Assembly: GCA_021186555.1 (NCBI GenBank)
Contig: JAJKFL010000237.1
Span: forward strand, 41,565,258 to 41,629,257
Origin: Reticulitermes speratus
Lineage: Eukaryota; Arthropoda; Insecta; Blattodea; Rhinotermitidae
Direction: 5' to 3'
DNA length: 64,000 nt
The notes below the pieces were generated by a model. It saw only the letters and a program-made list of their open reading frames with translations. It had not been told where the DNA came from and did not search any database. Position numbers and translations under genes: made by a program. Shown in pieces: positions 54,851 to 64,000 of the stretch (positions are counted from its first letter, which is position 1; every line of letters starts with the position of its first letter).

Positions 54851-55444
54851 GAACGGCGAGGTTTCCGTCAGAACATCTTGGAAGTATCGAAGTTTCCGTG
54901 AGAGCTTCTCATAGGCGCTGAGGTTTTTCGTAGGTTTATCTCGGTGCAGAGTGCCCCGGTTTCTGCACCGAACCGGCAACATTTGTAACCTCCTTGGATG
55001 TGTGGCCCCGCCGCCGCCGTCGTCGTCGGCGCTTGGCTTCGTTTCTTGTGTGTGTGACGTCAAACGGTTACCTTGGCAAGACCGTGCGACTGCTGTGACG
55101 CGCCACTCCGACGTTGGCAGCGCGCCACAGCGGAGTGGCGTGTCCGGCTGCAGGCGAAAGCCGTGGTACTTATATCGCGGTATGTTGTGCTTTGATATCG
55201 TGCAGTGTTGCGGGATGCTATCGGCGTTTCGGAGGAACCGTGGTCACGTTAATTACTTCGATGTAAACTTGAACCCAATTGCGTCATCCCTGAAGACTGA
55301 GGCGGTGTGTTACGCCGAAAAGTCAGTATCGGCGTACAGCACTACGCGGTGTCAGTACACAGAAGAGCGGACCCTTAAAAATGCCTACCGTCAAAACCAG
55401 GAAACTAAAATAGACTTTGTGTTATTTATAGATTTATGAGTTCT
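54851..55444 (+). other. Retroelement fragment with motif, open frame not accepted
   Basis: A 162-residue frame (54951-55439) ends in FRRNRGHVNYFDVNLN...SLKTEAVCYAEKSVSAYSTTR, a pattern typical of translated insect repeats. Underneath is CCTGAAGA-CTGA-GGCG...CGCC-GAAA (55286-55322), a further form of the structured motif. CpG and GCC/GTC repeats are found at 55006-55030. Confidence 0.5.
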
Positions 55445-55567
55445 AGATTTCAGACTTCCGCCGCGATGTTGATGAAATGTGTGGTCTTCTGGGGTATTAC
55501 ACGGCGTCGTGAGGTAATTGTTTAATTAATTACCACACGACGCCGTGTAATAACCCAGAAGACCACA
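55445..55567. mobile_element. Fold-back insertion
   Basis: Arms from 55480 (TGTGGTCTTCTGGGGTATTA) and to 55567 (its inverse, ending GACCACA) form a hairpin of about 35 bp with a short AT loop. ATTTATGAGTTCTA before it and ATTTTATGAGTTCTA after it (55569 on) look like a target duplication of about 14 bp. The unpaired left part (TCAGACTTCCGCCGCGATGT) is shared with 37020. Confidence 0.6.
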
Positions 55568-55667
55568 GATTTTATGAGTTCTACTTTGTGGTTCGCAACT
55601 TTTCCCCTATTCTTCCGAAAATAAATTGACTCTGGAGTGGAGTCTTGAGGAAAGTATTTGAGCCTGA

Positions 55668-55925
55668 CGGGGGCCGGTCCCAGTGGAGGTGCGGTCTAAG
55701 GCGTGGGTCTAAGGTCGCTCGATTGCTGGGATTGCGGGTTCGAATCCGGCCGAGGGCATGGATGTCTGTCTGTTGTGAGTGTTGTGTGTTGTTAGGTAGA
55801 GGTCTCTGCGACGGGCTGATCACTCGTCCAGAGGAGTCCTACCGAGTGTGGTGTGTCTAAAATGTGTGATAGTGAAGCCTCGATAATGAGGCGGCCTAGG
55901 GCCCCAAGGGGCTGTTGAGCAAATA
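55668..55925 (+). mobile_element. tRNA-derived SINE, type 2
   Basis: Head GGCCGGTCCCAGTGGAGGTG is mutated in the A box relative to 39243. B box GGGTTCGAATCCGG. Rest of body complete to CCCCAAGGGGCTG. Confidence 0.88.
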
Positions 55926-55926
55926 A

Positions 55927-56335
55927 GGAAAAAAGGGGACGAGGTAACAAGGGAGTGGAGAAAACTGCATAGTGAGGGGCTTAATGTTCTGTGCTGCTCA
56001 TCAAATGTTTGGGTGACCAAGTTGAGGATGAGATGGGCGGGGAATATGGCACGTATGGGGAAGAAGAGAAAATACTACGGAGTATTGATGGGGAATTCTA
56101 AAGGAAAGAGCCACGTGGAAGACCTAAGCTTAGATGGGAGGATGATATTGAAGTGGATCTTCAAGAATCTGGATGTGAGGACGTGGACTGGATACATCTG
56201 GCTCAGGTAGGGACCAGTGGCGGGCTGTTGTGAACACGGTGATGAACTTTCGGGTCGCATAAAATGTGGGGAATTTGTGACTAGGTGACGACCTGTTAGG
56301 TGTTCGAGAAGGATTCTGCTCTTTGCAGTTAGTCA
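55927..56335 (+). mobile_element. Non-LTR retrotransposon 3' end
   Basis: Starts right at the end of the SINE with AAAAAAGGGGACGAGGTAAC, equivalent to GRDGVTGEWR of the 24-kb copy. Then LRMRWAGNMARMGKKRKYYG, LSLDGRMILKWIFKNLDV and the 3' segment GTGATGAACTTTCGGGTCGC. The tail is (GTCA)n rather than (GTTA)n. Several stops. Confidence 0.82.
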
Positions 56336-56448
56336 GTCAGTAAAGTCCCTCTCGACAAACTTACTGTCACTTTGCCAGTGGGACTGTTGAGTGCTTCAAA
56401 TCCGTCTGCAATACAAAGACCAGTAAGTTACTGCTGTATAGGGAAATA

Positions 56449-57440
56449 TACAGTCCGTACCGCGCAGTAAACACACTCCGTCTCAGTTATATAAACCAGT
56501 CAGTTAATGTTGTACAGTGAAATAATCGCTGTTTGTTCTGAGATCCACACAAAACACATAAATACAGTCCGTACCGCGCAGTAAACACACTCCGTCTCAG
56601 TTATACAAACCAGTCAGTTAATGTTGTACAGTGAAATAATCGCTGTTTGTTCTGAGATCCACACGAAACACAAATACAGTCCGTACCGCGCAGTAAACAC
56701 ACACCGTCTCAGTTATACAAACCAGCCAGTTAATGCTGTACAGTGAAATAATCGCTGTTTGTTCTGAGATCCACACAAAACACATAAATACAGTCCGTAC
56801 CGCGCAGTAAACACACTCCGTCTCAGTTATACAAACCAGTCAGTTAATGTTGTACAGTGAAATAATCGCTGTTTGTTCTGAGATCCACACAAAACACATA
56901 AATACAGCTCGTACCGCGCAGTAAACACACTCCGTCTCAGTTATACAAACCAGTCAGTTAATGTTGTACAGTGAAATAATCGCTGTTTGTTCTGAGATCC
57001 ACACAAAACACATAAATACAGTCCGTACCGCGCAGTAAACACACTCCGTCTCAGTTATACAAACCAGTCAGTTAATGTTGTACAGTGAAATAATCGCTGT
57101 TTGTTCTGAGATCCACACAAAACACATAAATACAGTCCGTACCGCGCAGTAAACACACTCCGTCTCAGTTATACAAACCAGTCAGTTAATGTTGTACAGT
57201 GAAATAATCGCTGTTTGTTCTGAGATCCACACAAAACACATAAATACAGTCCGTACCGCGCAGTAAACACACACCGTCTCAGTTATACAAACCAGTCAGT
57301 TAATGCTGTACAGTGAAATAATCGCTGTTTGTTCTGAGATCCACACAAAACACATAAATACACTGTGTGGGCAGAACGTGGAATTGTTGAATGTTAAACA
57401 TGGTGGTACATATAGTAACCACTGGGCTTTAGAGGGTTAG
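56449..57440 (-). repeat. TTAA-type element with 114-bp array, block F
   Basis: Eight units in minus orientation (56449-57361), then CTGTGTGGGCAGAACGTGGA, GGTGGTACATATAGTAACCA and the end GGGCTTTAGAGGG followed by TTAG (57428-). The left end is missing: 56389-56448 holds a diverged AAAGACCAGTAAGTTACTGC landmark instead. Confidence 0.92.
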
Positions 57441-57864
57441 GGAAATGTCTTTACATGACAAGGAAAATTGGAATGAAGAATGTAGTGGCGTTACTGTATC
57501 TCTGACAGTGTCTTTGAACGCATTGCACTGTGCATTGGCAGCAAGAGGTCAACGTGTAAGTTGGAGGACAGATAACAGTGGACACTGACAAGGCAAACAT
57601 ACGAAGGGATAAAAGCGAGAAGACGAACAAGAGGAAGCGGAAACAGGAGCAGAAGTGTTTTATTAGTCTTTCCTTTAATATTCCCGTCCCTTTTAATTAT
57701 TCATTCTTATATTTGTGTTCTTGACTGTGTTGGTCTACTCTCATCTGTTCATCTGACGCCTTTGTTAGTTTGTTAGTTTCAAATTTACTTGACGGAGAGC
57801 TGGCCGGTCGGTCTGTGCGAACGTGGAGTAATATATGGCGAAAAATACGTAAAGATGTTGCTTT
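57441..57864. other. No recognisable feature
   Basis: Unremarkable sequence. Confidence 0.45.
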
Positions 57865-57950
57865 GTATGCCATGAAGGTGTCTGATGGGAGTGGAGGAAT
57901 AGCGTCACGGTCCGGCCGCTTTACCCCCCCCCTCTCCGGTATTCATTGAA
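57865..57950 (-). mobile_element. SINE type 1 fragment
   Basis: TGCCATGAAGGTGTCTGATG, GTCCGGCCGCTTTACCCCC and CCGGTATTCATT correspond to the minus-strand 3' half of type 1. Confidence 0.55.
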
Positions 57951-58213
57951 TAACAATATAATCTTATTGAGCTGTTGCGCAGTCAGGCCGTCAGATGGCT
58001 CTACATGTGCCTACAGACTGACCATCCAATCACCAGTCTTGTCCCTATCCCTGTCCCTGTGCAGCCCTGTCTGATTTCGTGGTTTCAGTGGGTCCTTGTA
58101 GTCAATTCAGGGGTAACTACCTCCTGTCACATCCCTTCCCCTTCATTATTCTCGAATCCTATAATTCAACGCTATAGGCTATATCCTGTGGCTAGAGACT
58201 CCGTTAAATAAAG
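57951..58213. other. No recognisable feature
   Basis: Pyrimidine-rich short stretch; a 78-residue frame without similarity. Confidence 0.45.
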
Positions 58214-58383
58214 AAGTAGAACCCGGTTATAACGACACCTCGTCTATAGCGTCAGATATTCTGTGGTACCAATTAATTCCCCACTGTTAACCGTAACATT
58301 ATACACCTCGGTTGTAACGACACTCGTTTATAACGACACAAAATATTCAGTCCCTTTCATGACTTTATAACCGAGTTCGACTG
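58214..58383 (+). mobile_element. pogo/Tigger-like MITE
   Basis: Left end AAGTAGAACCCGGTTATAAC, right end outward CAGTCGAACTCGGTTATAAA, TA after the right end. Interior matches 325-509 nearly throughout. Confidence 0.8.
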
Positions 58384-58840
58384 TAAATGCAGTGACATTT
58401 CTGCTTTGTTCACCCCTGTCCTGCACCTCTGCCAGCCACGTACGTTCTGTGCTTAATGTCAAAGGTCAGCTGTGACACGTGTTGCACTGAGAGACTCTTT
58501 AGGTTTGTGAGAATTATTAAAATCAAGTCGCGATACGCACACCCGATATAAAGATGTATTTGTGTCGCCTGGCAGTTGGCATTCGGCGCGCGCTGTCTTA
58601 ACCTCATAAAGGGAACTGCATACTGTGGCTTTAAACAAGGCGACGTCTCTGTGCCGAAACTACGGGTCAGCGTCTTACCGACCTGTCTCCCAATGCCGAT
58701 AGTTGTTTTGTATAATCAGTTTCTGCCTCTTCCCCCTGTCTGTCTCCTTGCTAAGAAATCATAATGGGATTTTTATTATGCAAAAGCGATCTATGTATAC
58801 CATCTGGTTGCTTTGCAAACGTTTAATTCATGAAGCTAAG
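58384..58840. other. No recognisable feature
   Basis: No supported gene or repeat. Confidence 0.45.
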
Positions 58841-58841
58841 G

Positions 58842-59130
58842 GCCGCGATAGCTCAGTCGGTATAGTGACTCGCTACGGGCTGGACGGTCCGGGGATCGAA
58901 TCCCGGTGGGGGCGAGATTTTCAGCACCTGTCCAGACCGGCCCTGGGGCCTACCCAGCCTCCTATACAATGGGTACCGGGTCTCTTTCCCGGCGGTAAAG
59001 CGGCCGGGGCGTGGAGTTGACCACCCACCCTCATCTAGCTCCAGGGTTAAAGAAAGAGTAGAGCTATACCTCTACTCCCCCTCTGGGCCTTCATGGCCTG
59101 TTCTAGGGTGACCTTTACCTTTTAATGACT
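58842..59130 (+). mobile_element. tRNA-derived SINE, type 1 (long form)
   Basis: Head GGCCGCGATAGCTCAGTCGG, B box GGGGATCGAATCCC, body as in the other copies, with the extra AAAGAAAGAGTAGAGCTATA segment before CTGGGCCTTCATGGCC. Ends TGACCTTTACCTTTTAA. Confidence 0.92.
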
Positions 59131-59224
59131 GTGCAGTCACGGCGGTAGATGGCTCACAGGTAATTACTTAAAGGTAATTACGTTCACACGTTCTCCTAAC
59201 ACAAAACACACACACAGGATGTGG

Positions 59225-59753
59225 GAAGTAGGTACAAACATGGCGGTACTCACGTCAACTGCTGGGCAGTAGGTACACAACATGGCGGTACTCACGTCAA
59301 CTGCTGGCAGTAGGTACAAACATGGCGGTACTCACGTCAACTGCTGGCAGTAGGTACAAACATGGCGGTACTCACGTCAACTGCTGGCAGTAGGTACAAA
59401 CATGGCGGTACTCACGTCAACTGCTGGGCAGTAGGTACAAACATGGCGGTACTCACGTCAACTGCTGGGCAGTAGGTACAAACATGGCGGTACTCACGTC
59501 AACTGCTGGGCAGTAGGTACAAACATGGCGGTACTCACGTCAACTGCTGGGCAGTAGGTACAAACATGGCGGTACTCACGTCAACTGCTGGGCAGTAGGT
59601 ACAAACATGGCGGTACTCACGTCAACTGCTGGGCAGTAGGTACAAACATGGCGGTACTCACGTCAACTGCTGGGCAGTAGGTACAAACATGGCGGTACTC
59701 ACGTCAACTGCTGGGCAGTAGGTACAAACATGGCGGTACTCACGTCAACTGCT
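59225..59753. repeat. 41/42-bp tandem array
   Basis: Unit GCAGTAGGTACAAACATGGC plus GGTACTCACGTCAACTGCTGG, about 12.8 copies. Units are 41 or 42 bp depending on CTGG or CTGGG. Very little other variation. Confidence 0.96.
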
Positions 59754-60765
59754 GGCTGGGCTGTACACAGTTGACGGAACGCTGACCAGAAGTCAATTCT
59801 GCATCCATCGCGAAGGTCCTGCGACAGCCCAACTTGATCAAGGACCACCCTGGTTTTCCTCAGTCGGTACTCAAATTTCACGTTGCACTGAATTGATACT
59901 CGCAGTGTTACCAACTTTCCGCCATAACGCGGCCTACAGTTAACCAGAACTCAGCATAATGATGTAACCGCTCGGCTCACGTCTTCTGCTGCCCACTCAA
60001 AAGAGCCAACTTCATATCAGCTTCCAATGCTGTACCTTACTAGAAGGACGAGCGGGAACTTTATTCTGTCCTTGTTATCCCGTCCCCGGATCTTTTCTTC
60101 TTTGCGGAAGCCTGGATAGCTCCGGTGTACTACACTGACATAGCTACCTGTCAGCCCCTTACGCCATCACGACTTCTGTGTGCCTTTTTACTTCTGGGGC
60201 TTTTGAGCAGTTTGTGTCTCTACAGTAACCTCAGTTCGACTAATCGTGTGTTTCCAAAACTTTTTTCCCTGGGGAACCGTTTATGGTTTTAAGAATTTTT
60301 TTTTTCGCTTCCCCAGTGCAGTAAAAGAATACCTACTAGAACTTAAATGCAGTGGACCATATTTACATTAATCCAAAACCATAGTAAATCCTGTTCGAAC
60401 TCGTGAGGTTTAGATAATTGAAACTGAATTTTTTGATTTGAAGTGAAGTACTTTGTGGCTTGTTTGCTTTGCGAGCGAAAGTTTTAATAATTTCTTACGG
60501 AACTGTTTTTGAAGGATTACTCTACAGGGTGTTGTTTTCCTGTATACAGTTCACTGCCGGCAGTGTCAGTTCAAGGTATATCGCAAAACAACTTTCTCTT
60601 CGTCATAAATATAGTTTTTAGTCAAGAATTTTGGAAAGTTAAAAGACGTCATTAGAGACCAGACGGTATTTGCGAGTCTCCGTGAAACATTTCGCAGAGC
60701 GTAACGCCGTATTGCAGCAGAATCACTGCCGCTGAGCTGAGCTACTCTTTTGTTTGCCGTAGTCA
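59754..60765. other. Unassigned; possible hAT-like end
   Basis: GTGTGTTTCCAAAACTTTTT at 60246 with GGGGAACCG nearby recalls a hAT-like TIR, but I see no partner. Poly-T at 60296-60306. No gene. Confidence 0.4.
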
Positions 60766-61260
60766 CGGTATTGAGTAACAAATACAAAACTATAATATTG
60801 CCTGTTGTTTTGTATGGGTGTGAAACTTGGTCTGTCACATTGAGGGACGAACATAGGCTGAGGGTGTTCGAGAATAGGGTGCTGAGGGGGATATTTGGGT
60901 CTAAGAGGGACGGGGTAACGGGGGAGTGGAGAAGACTACATAACGAGGAACTTAGTGATCTGTACTGATCACCAAATATTATTCGGGTGATCAAATCAAG
61001 AAGAATGAGGTGGCGGGGCATGTAGCACGTATGGATGATTTTGGTGGGGAGACCTGAGGGAAGGAGACCACTTGGAAGACCCAGGCGTAGATGGGAGGAT
61101 AATATTCAAAATGGATCTTACATAAATAAAATGGGAGAATGTGGACCAGATTCATCTGGCTCGGGATAGGGGCAAGTGGCTGGCTGTTGTGAATAAGGTA
61201 ATGAACCTTCTGGTTCCATAAAATGCAGGAATTTCTTGACTAGGTGAGGAACTATAAGTT
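60766..61260 (+). mobile_element. Non-LTR retrotransposon 3' end, longest copy
   Basis: The best 5' extent in the window: NKYKTIILPVVLYGCETWSV then TLRDEHRLRVFENRVLRGIF, GVTGEWRRLHNEEL, a stop after [11 protein letters not shown], a deletion around the HVARMG region, and [19 protein letters not shown]. After that come frameshifts to the GTAATGAACCTTCTGGTTCC 3' segment. Near-identical to the 24-kb copy over the first 250 bp, including the same stop. Confidence 0.85.
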
Positions 61261-61535
61261 GCTCAAGAATGACTGCTGGTTGGTTCGAGACCGTGCCAGT
61301 TGTGCCAACTGTTTTATGCACAGCGCTGTTTGTACACTCGCCTGTTTTGTCGAGCAGAGAATAGTGTTAATTAGGGTCTCCGGGATTCCTGTGGAGGCGA
61401 GTCTGAAGTTTTGCCAACCGTGCAGAAATCTGGCTTGCATGACGACGCCTTCGGCGGCCCAGTTTGTTTTTCGTACCAACAGAGCCGTCGTAGGCGACCT
61501 ACTATGAACGACACAGGCTTGACAAAGCAACTGAA
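61261..61535. other. No recognisable feature
   Basis: Overlapping frames on both strands (61244-61656) without recognisable similarity. Confidence 0.4.
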
Positions 61536-61537
61536 CC

Positions 61538-61690
61538 CTTTGAAGTACACTGGTAAGAGTATGTACCACATGCTCGGAACGTTAAAATTCTGTGCATTCT
61601 GCCCACACAATATACGTAGGTGTTCCAATGTGACTCTCACAATAAACAGCGATTAATTCCATAAACAGCATTAACCGGCTGGTCTTTGTA
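61538..61690 (+). repeat. Diverged TTAA-family left half
   Basis: CCCTTTGAAGTACACTGG, GTATGTACCACATGCT, TTCTGCCCACACAATATACG, CAATAAACAGCGATTAATTC and CATTAACCGGCTGGT follow the order of the plus-strand 114-bp element, at low identity. Confidence 0.6.
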
Positions 61691-61962
61691 AGGCCCGATT
61701 CACACTATCAGTCCGCTCATAGTTCGCTCACGGTCCGCTCATAGTTCGCTCACGGTCCGCTCATAGTTCGCTCACGGTCCGCTCATAGTCCGCTCACGGT
61801 CCGCTCACGGTCCGCTCATAGTTCGCTCACGGTCCGCTCATAGTTCGCTCACGGTCCGCTCACGGTCCGCTCATAGTTCGCTCACGGTCCGCTCATAGTT
61901 CGCTCACGGTCCGCTCAAGTTCGCTCCGTCCTCATAGTTCGCTCATAGTTCGCTCACGGTCA
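61691..61962. repeat. 22-bp tandem array next to a TIR-like end
   Basis: Unit GGTCCGCTCATAGTTCGCTC+AC, about 11.7 copies, with 10-12 bp half-units dropped in places. It starts in AAGGCCCGATTCACACTATC, which resembles a transposon end, but no inverted partner was found. Confidence 0.93.
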
Positions 61963-62387
61963 GGGAAAATACTGTTTGACTGTATTTCAAGGCAACTATT
62001 TCGTATAGGCGTTTTGAGTGTACAAAATGAAACAGTGCCTGGAGTTTAACAACATCGATCTCTTACTGAGGCTATTTTATGTCGAATCACGTGATTTGGT
62101 TAGTTGCGGGGACTTCTAAAACAAGTTAGGACATTTCTGCAGAGCGTAACGCTTCTGGCGCTTTCGCTGTGTTGTTGTACCTAGATGTTCTATTCGTGAT
62201 TGTTTCAACAAAACAACCGAAGACGCGCGCAGTTGAAATGTGCCTTTCCACTTTTTACACGACAAACGCTATAAGATTTCTGTGTATCTTGCCAACAACT
62301 CCACTATCGATAGTAATCGATATCTCGCAAACGGTGAGATATACGCGTTTATCTTGTATTAATCTCGATTTTTATGTTTCAGTCGTC
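61963..62387. other. No recognisable feature
   Basis: Contains GAAATGTGCC and TCGATAGTAATCGATA palindromic words; no gene. Confidence 0.4.
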
Positions 62388-62500
62388 GGTAATGAACCTT
62401 CGGGTTGCATAAAACGCGGGGAATTTCTTGACTATCTGACGACCTGTTAGCTTCTCAAGAAGGACTGTGCTACATGGAGTTAGTTAGTTAGTTAGTTTAG
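62388..62500 (+). mobile_element. Non-LTR retrotransposon 3' terminal fragment
   Basis: GGTAATGAACCTTCGGGTTG, ACGCGGGGAATTTCTTGACT, CTCAAGAAGGACTGTGCTAC and a (GTTA)n tail match the last 110 bp of the 24-kb LINE copy. Confidence 0.8.
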
Positions 62501-63460
62501 TCGTCACCTTTTTTCAGCGGCCTTTCTGGCCTTACCGCATTTCTGTTACTGAATCTCGCCAACGGCGAAGTATTGTGATAAACGGTCGTTTGTCTTCATA
62601 TCGATTGTGTCTAATTCTTGTTCGACTGTAAGTAAAATCGGAATTTATCGACATACTTTAAATAAAAGTACCAAATATGAAATTTCACGAAAATCCGTTC
62701 TGCTGTAGTCGCGCTTTTTCATGCGGACAGATAGACAGACAGACAGACAGACATGGCGGGGCTAACAGTCGCTTTTAGCTGCTGCTTTGCGGACGCACCT
62801 GCAGTAGGGATGGAAGTGGTCGGAGCCAATTTCAATATGCTACTTTAGTATTTGTGTTGGACTCGTGAAACGTGTCAGTGTGGCCGGTAGATTGTATTCG
62901 GGCGGTTTGCTTTTCTGATCTGCCACTGTAGTCACTGTGCTCAAAACTTGTCTTGAGCCTGTCCATCAAGTAACTCTCGTGCATGGCATGTGTCGTGGAC
63001 CGCACTTTGATAACGACTGGAAGATGCATTGTGACGTCATCACTGTGTTGGAGGTATGCCAGTCATCTCTCTAGATGACGTGTGAAAATCCCATTGCGGT
63101 TTCAATGCAGTCATTAACCCGCCAGCACCGCCAGAGACATCTGCCGGGTGTTGGCAAAATTGTGTTAATTTTACCAGCAACTGAGCAGATGTCTCTGTGT
63201 ACTGCAGTACGTGTGGTTGTTTATTGAGTGTGTATCGACTGCCAAAGATTATGAATGATAGGTTGTCTTATCGTCACGTATAAACGAGGCACTCAGCTGG
63301 GAGTGACAGCCTAACATGGAGGGTCAGAGGTTAATGTCCTTCGTGTTTCGGAAGTTTTGAGTCCGATTGTCATCCCCCAGTGACGACGTTTTCCTCAGCA
63401 CATTCAAACAATTACGATGATCATGGACCGCTCTAAATTGGTCACGATTGCTTCTGCCGT
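62501..63460. other. Unassigned; GACA-tailed segment
   Basis: AAATATGAAATTTCACGAAA and CATGCGGACAGATAGACAGA run into (GACA)n at 62731-62752, like other retroelement ends here. GCCAGCACCGCCAGAGACAT with GAGCAGATGTCTCTG at 63123-63195 is a small inverted pair. No gene. Confidence 0.4.
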
Positions 63461-63463
63461 ATT

Positions 63464-63767
63464 TTGTCAACAGTTCACTGTCACCTTCTGCCGTACATTT
63501 GTCAACAGTTCACTGTCACCTTCTGCCGTACATTTGTCAACAGTTCACTGTCACCTTCTGCCGTACATTTGTCAACAGTTTACTGTCACCTTCTGCCGTA
63601 CATTTGTCAACAGTTCACTGTCACTTCTGCCGTACATTTGTGAACAGTTCACTGTCACCTTCTGCCGTACATTTGTGAACAGTTCACTGTCACCTTCTGC
63701 CGTACATTTGTCAACAGTTCACTGTCACCTTCTGCCGTACATTTGTCAACAGTTCACTGTCACCTTC
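63464..63767. repeat. 35-bp tandem array
   Basis: Unit TTCTGCCGTACATTTGTCAA plus CAGTTCACTGTCACC, about 8.7 copies. Two adjacent copies carry GTGAACAG, one has TTTACTG and one lacks a C. Confidence 0.95.
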
Positions 63768-64000
63768 CGTTGGACGCTAGAGAATAACGCAAGCCATCCC
63801 AGCCATGATAAACAGCTTGCCAATTAGGGTCGAATAGGGAGCCCCTTAAATAGGAAGTTTCTTGTTCACCAACCACGTAGTTACAACAAGAAATAAAGGG
63901 AATTGTTTTACCGTCCCTTATTCTGAGGGAAGAACAAGTGAAGTAACTAGACATGCAGATTGAAAGGAACGAGCAGCTCTTTACTCAAGATCGTGAAAAA
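63768..64000. other. No recognisable feature
   Basis: Unique-looking sequence to the window end. Confidence 0.45.

Noticed and set aside
54951-55439. 162-residue gene with a Pro/Ser-rich N-terminus
   Set aside because: Its C-terminal half is a translated repeat containing the structured motif, and no splice or start context supports it.
54260-64000. Further NOS1AP exons (linker, C-terminal PDZ ligand)
   Set aside because: I looked for open segments with flanking AG/GT and for glutamine-rich or acidic C-terminal sequence but found none I could defend.

Overview
The window is nuclear DNA of a eukaryote, most likely a repeat-rich insect. The support is tRNA-headed SINEs, DD41D-type mariner relics, non-LTR retrotransposon 3' ends, hAT, pogo and TTAA-type MITEs, and two widely spaced exons with plausible splice signals. 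A polyneopteran such as a cockroach, termite or stick insect would fit the repeat styles, but that is inference. I saw no bacterial operon, rRNA, functional tRNA or CRISPR array.

Only one host gene can be supported. An exon at 53107-53263 (+) encodes the end of the PTB domain of a NOS1AP (CAPON)-like adaptor. An open segment ending at a good splice donor at 36756 (+) is in compatible phase and is probably an upstream or alternative exon of the same gene. If so, at least 16.35 kb between them is one intron, and most of the window is intronic or flanking DNA of this gene.

Repeats make up nearly everything else. By my hand tally about 40% of the bases lie in more than 20 tandem arrays with unit lengths of 12, 17, 19, 22, 24/27, 27, 29, 33, 34, 35, 36, 38, 41, 42, 91, 113 and 114 bp, mostly unrelated to each other. 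Units that are multiples of three (24, 27, 33, 42) give long repetitive open frames that are not genes. A 114-bp unit recurs in seven blocks (about 74 copies in both orientations). Its blocks sit inside a dispersed element with CCCTTTAAAG-like ends and TTAA flanks, so it looks like a piggyBac-type MITE whose interior has been amplified.

Dispersed elements, left to right: pogo-like MITE (325); fold-back element split by a mariner relic (619-1418); 33-bp array split by a TA-flanked MITE (2133-3978); SINEs at 4.1, 6.3, 13.3, 14.8, 19.0, 30.9, 31.5, 39.2, 52.5, 53.6, 54.7, 55.7, 57.9 and 58.8 kb; hAT-like MITEs at 22.9 and 41.5 kb; a 1-kb palindrome at 24.6-25.6 kb with a 78-bp palindromic MITE in its loop; a second palindrome at 30.9-31.7 kb; LINE 3' ends at 19.3, 24.0, 33.2, 49.3, 55.9, 60.8 and 62.4 kb; and a cluster of three related mariner MITEs at 42.4-43.6 kb.

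The strongest lead for something little described is a short structured motif, CTGANGA - hairpin - GAAAC. It recurs at more than ten loci, usually about 30-60 nt upstream of AATAAA, and often as outward-facing pairs at the two ends of fold-back elements. It resembles the hammerhead ribozyme core found in Penelope-like retroelements but differs by one extra base. All boundaries and copy numbers were read by eye and are approximate.
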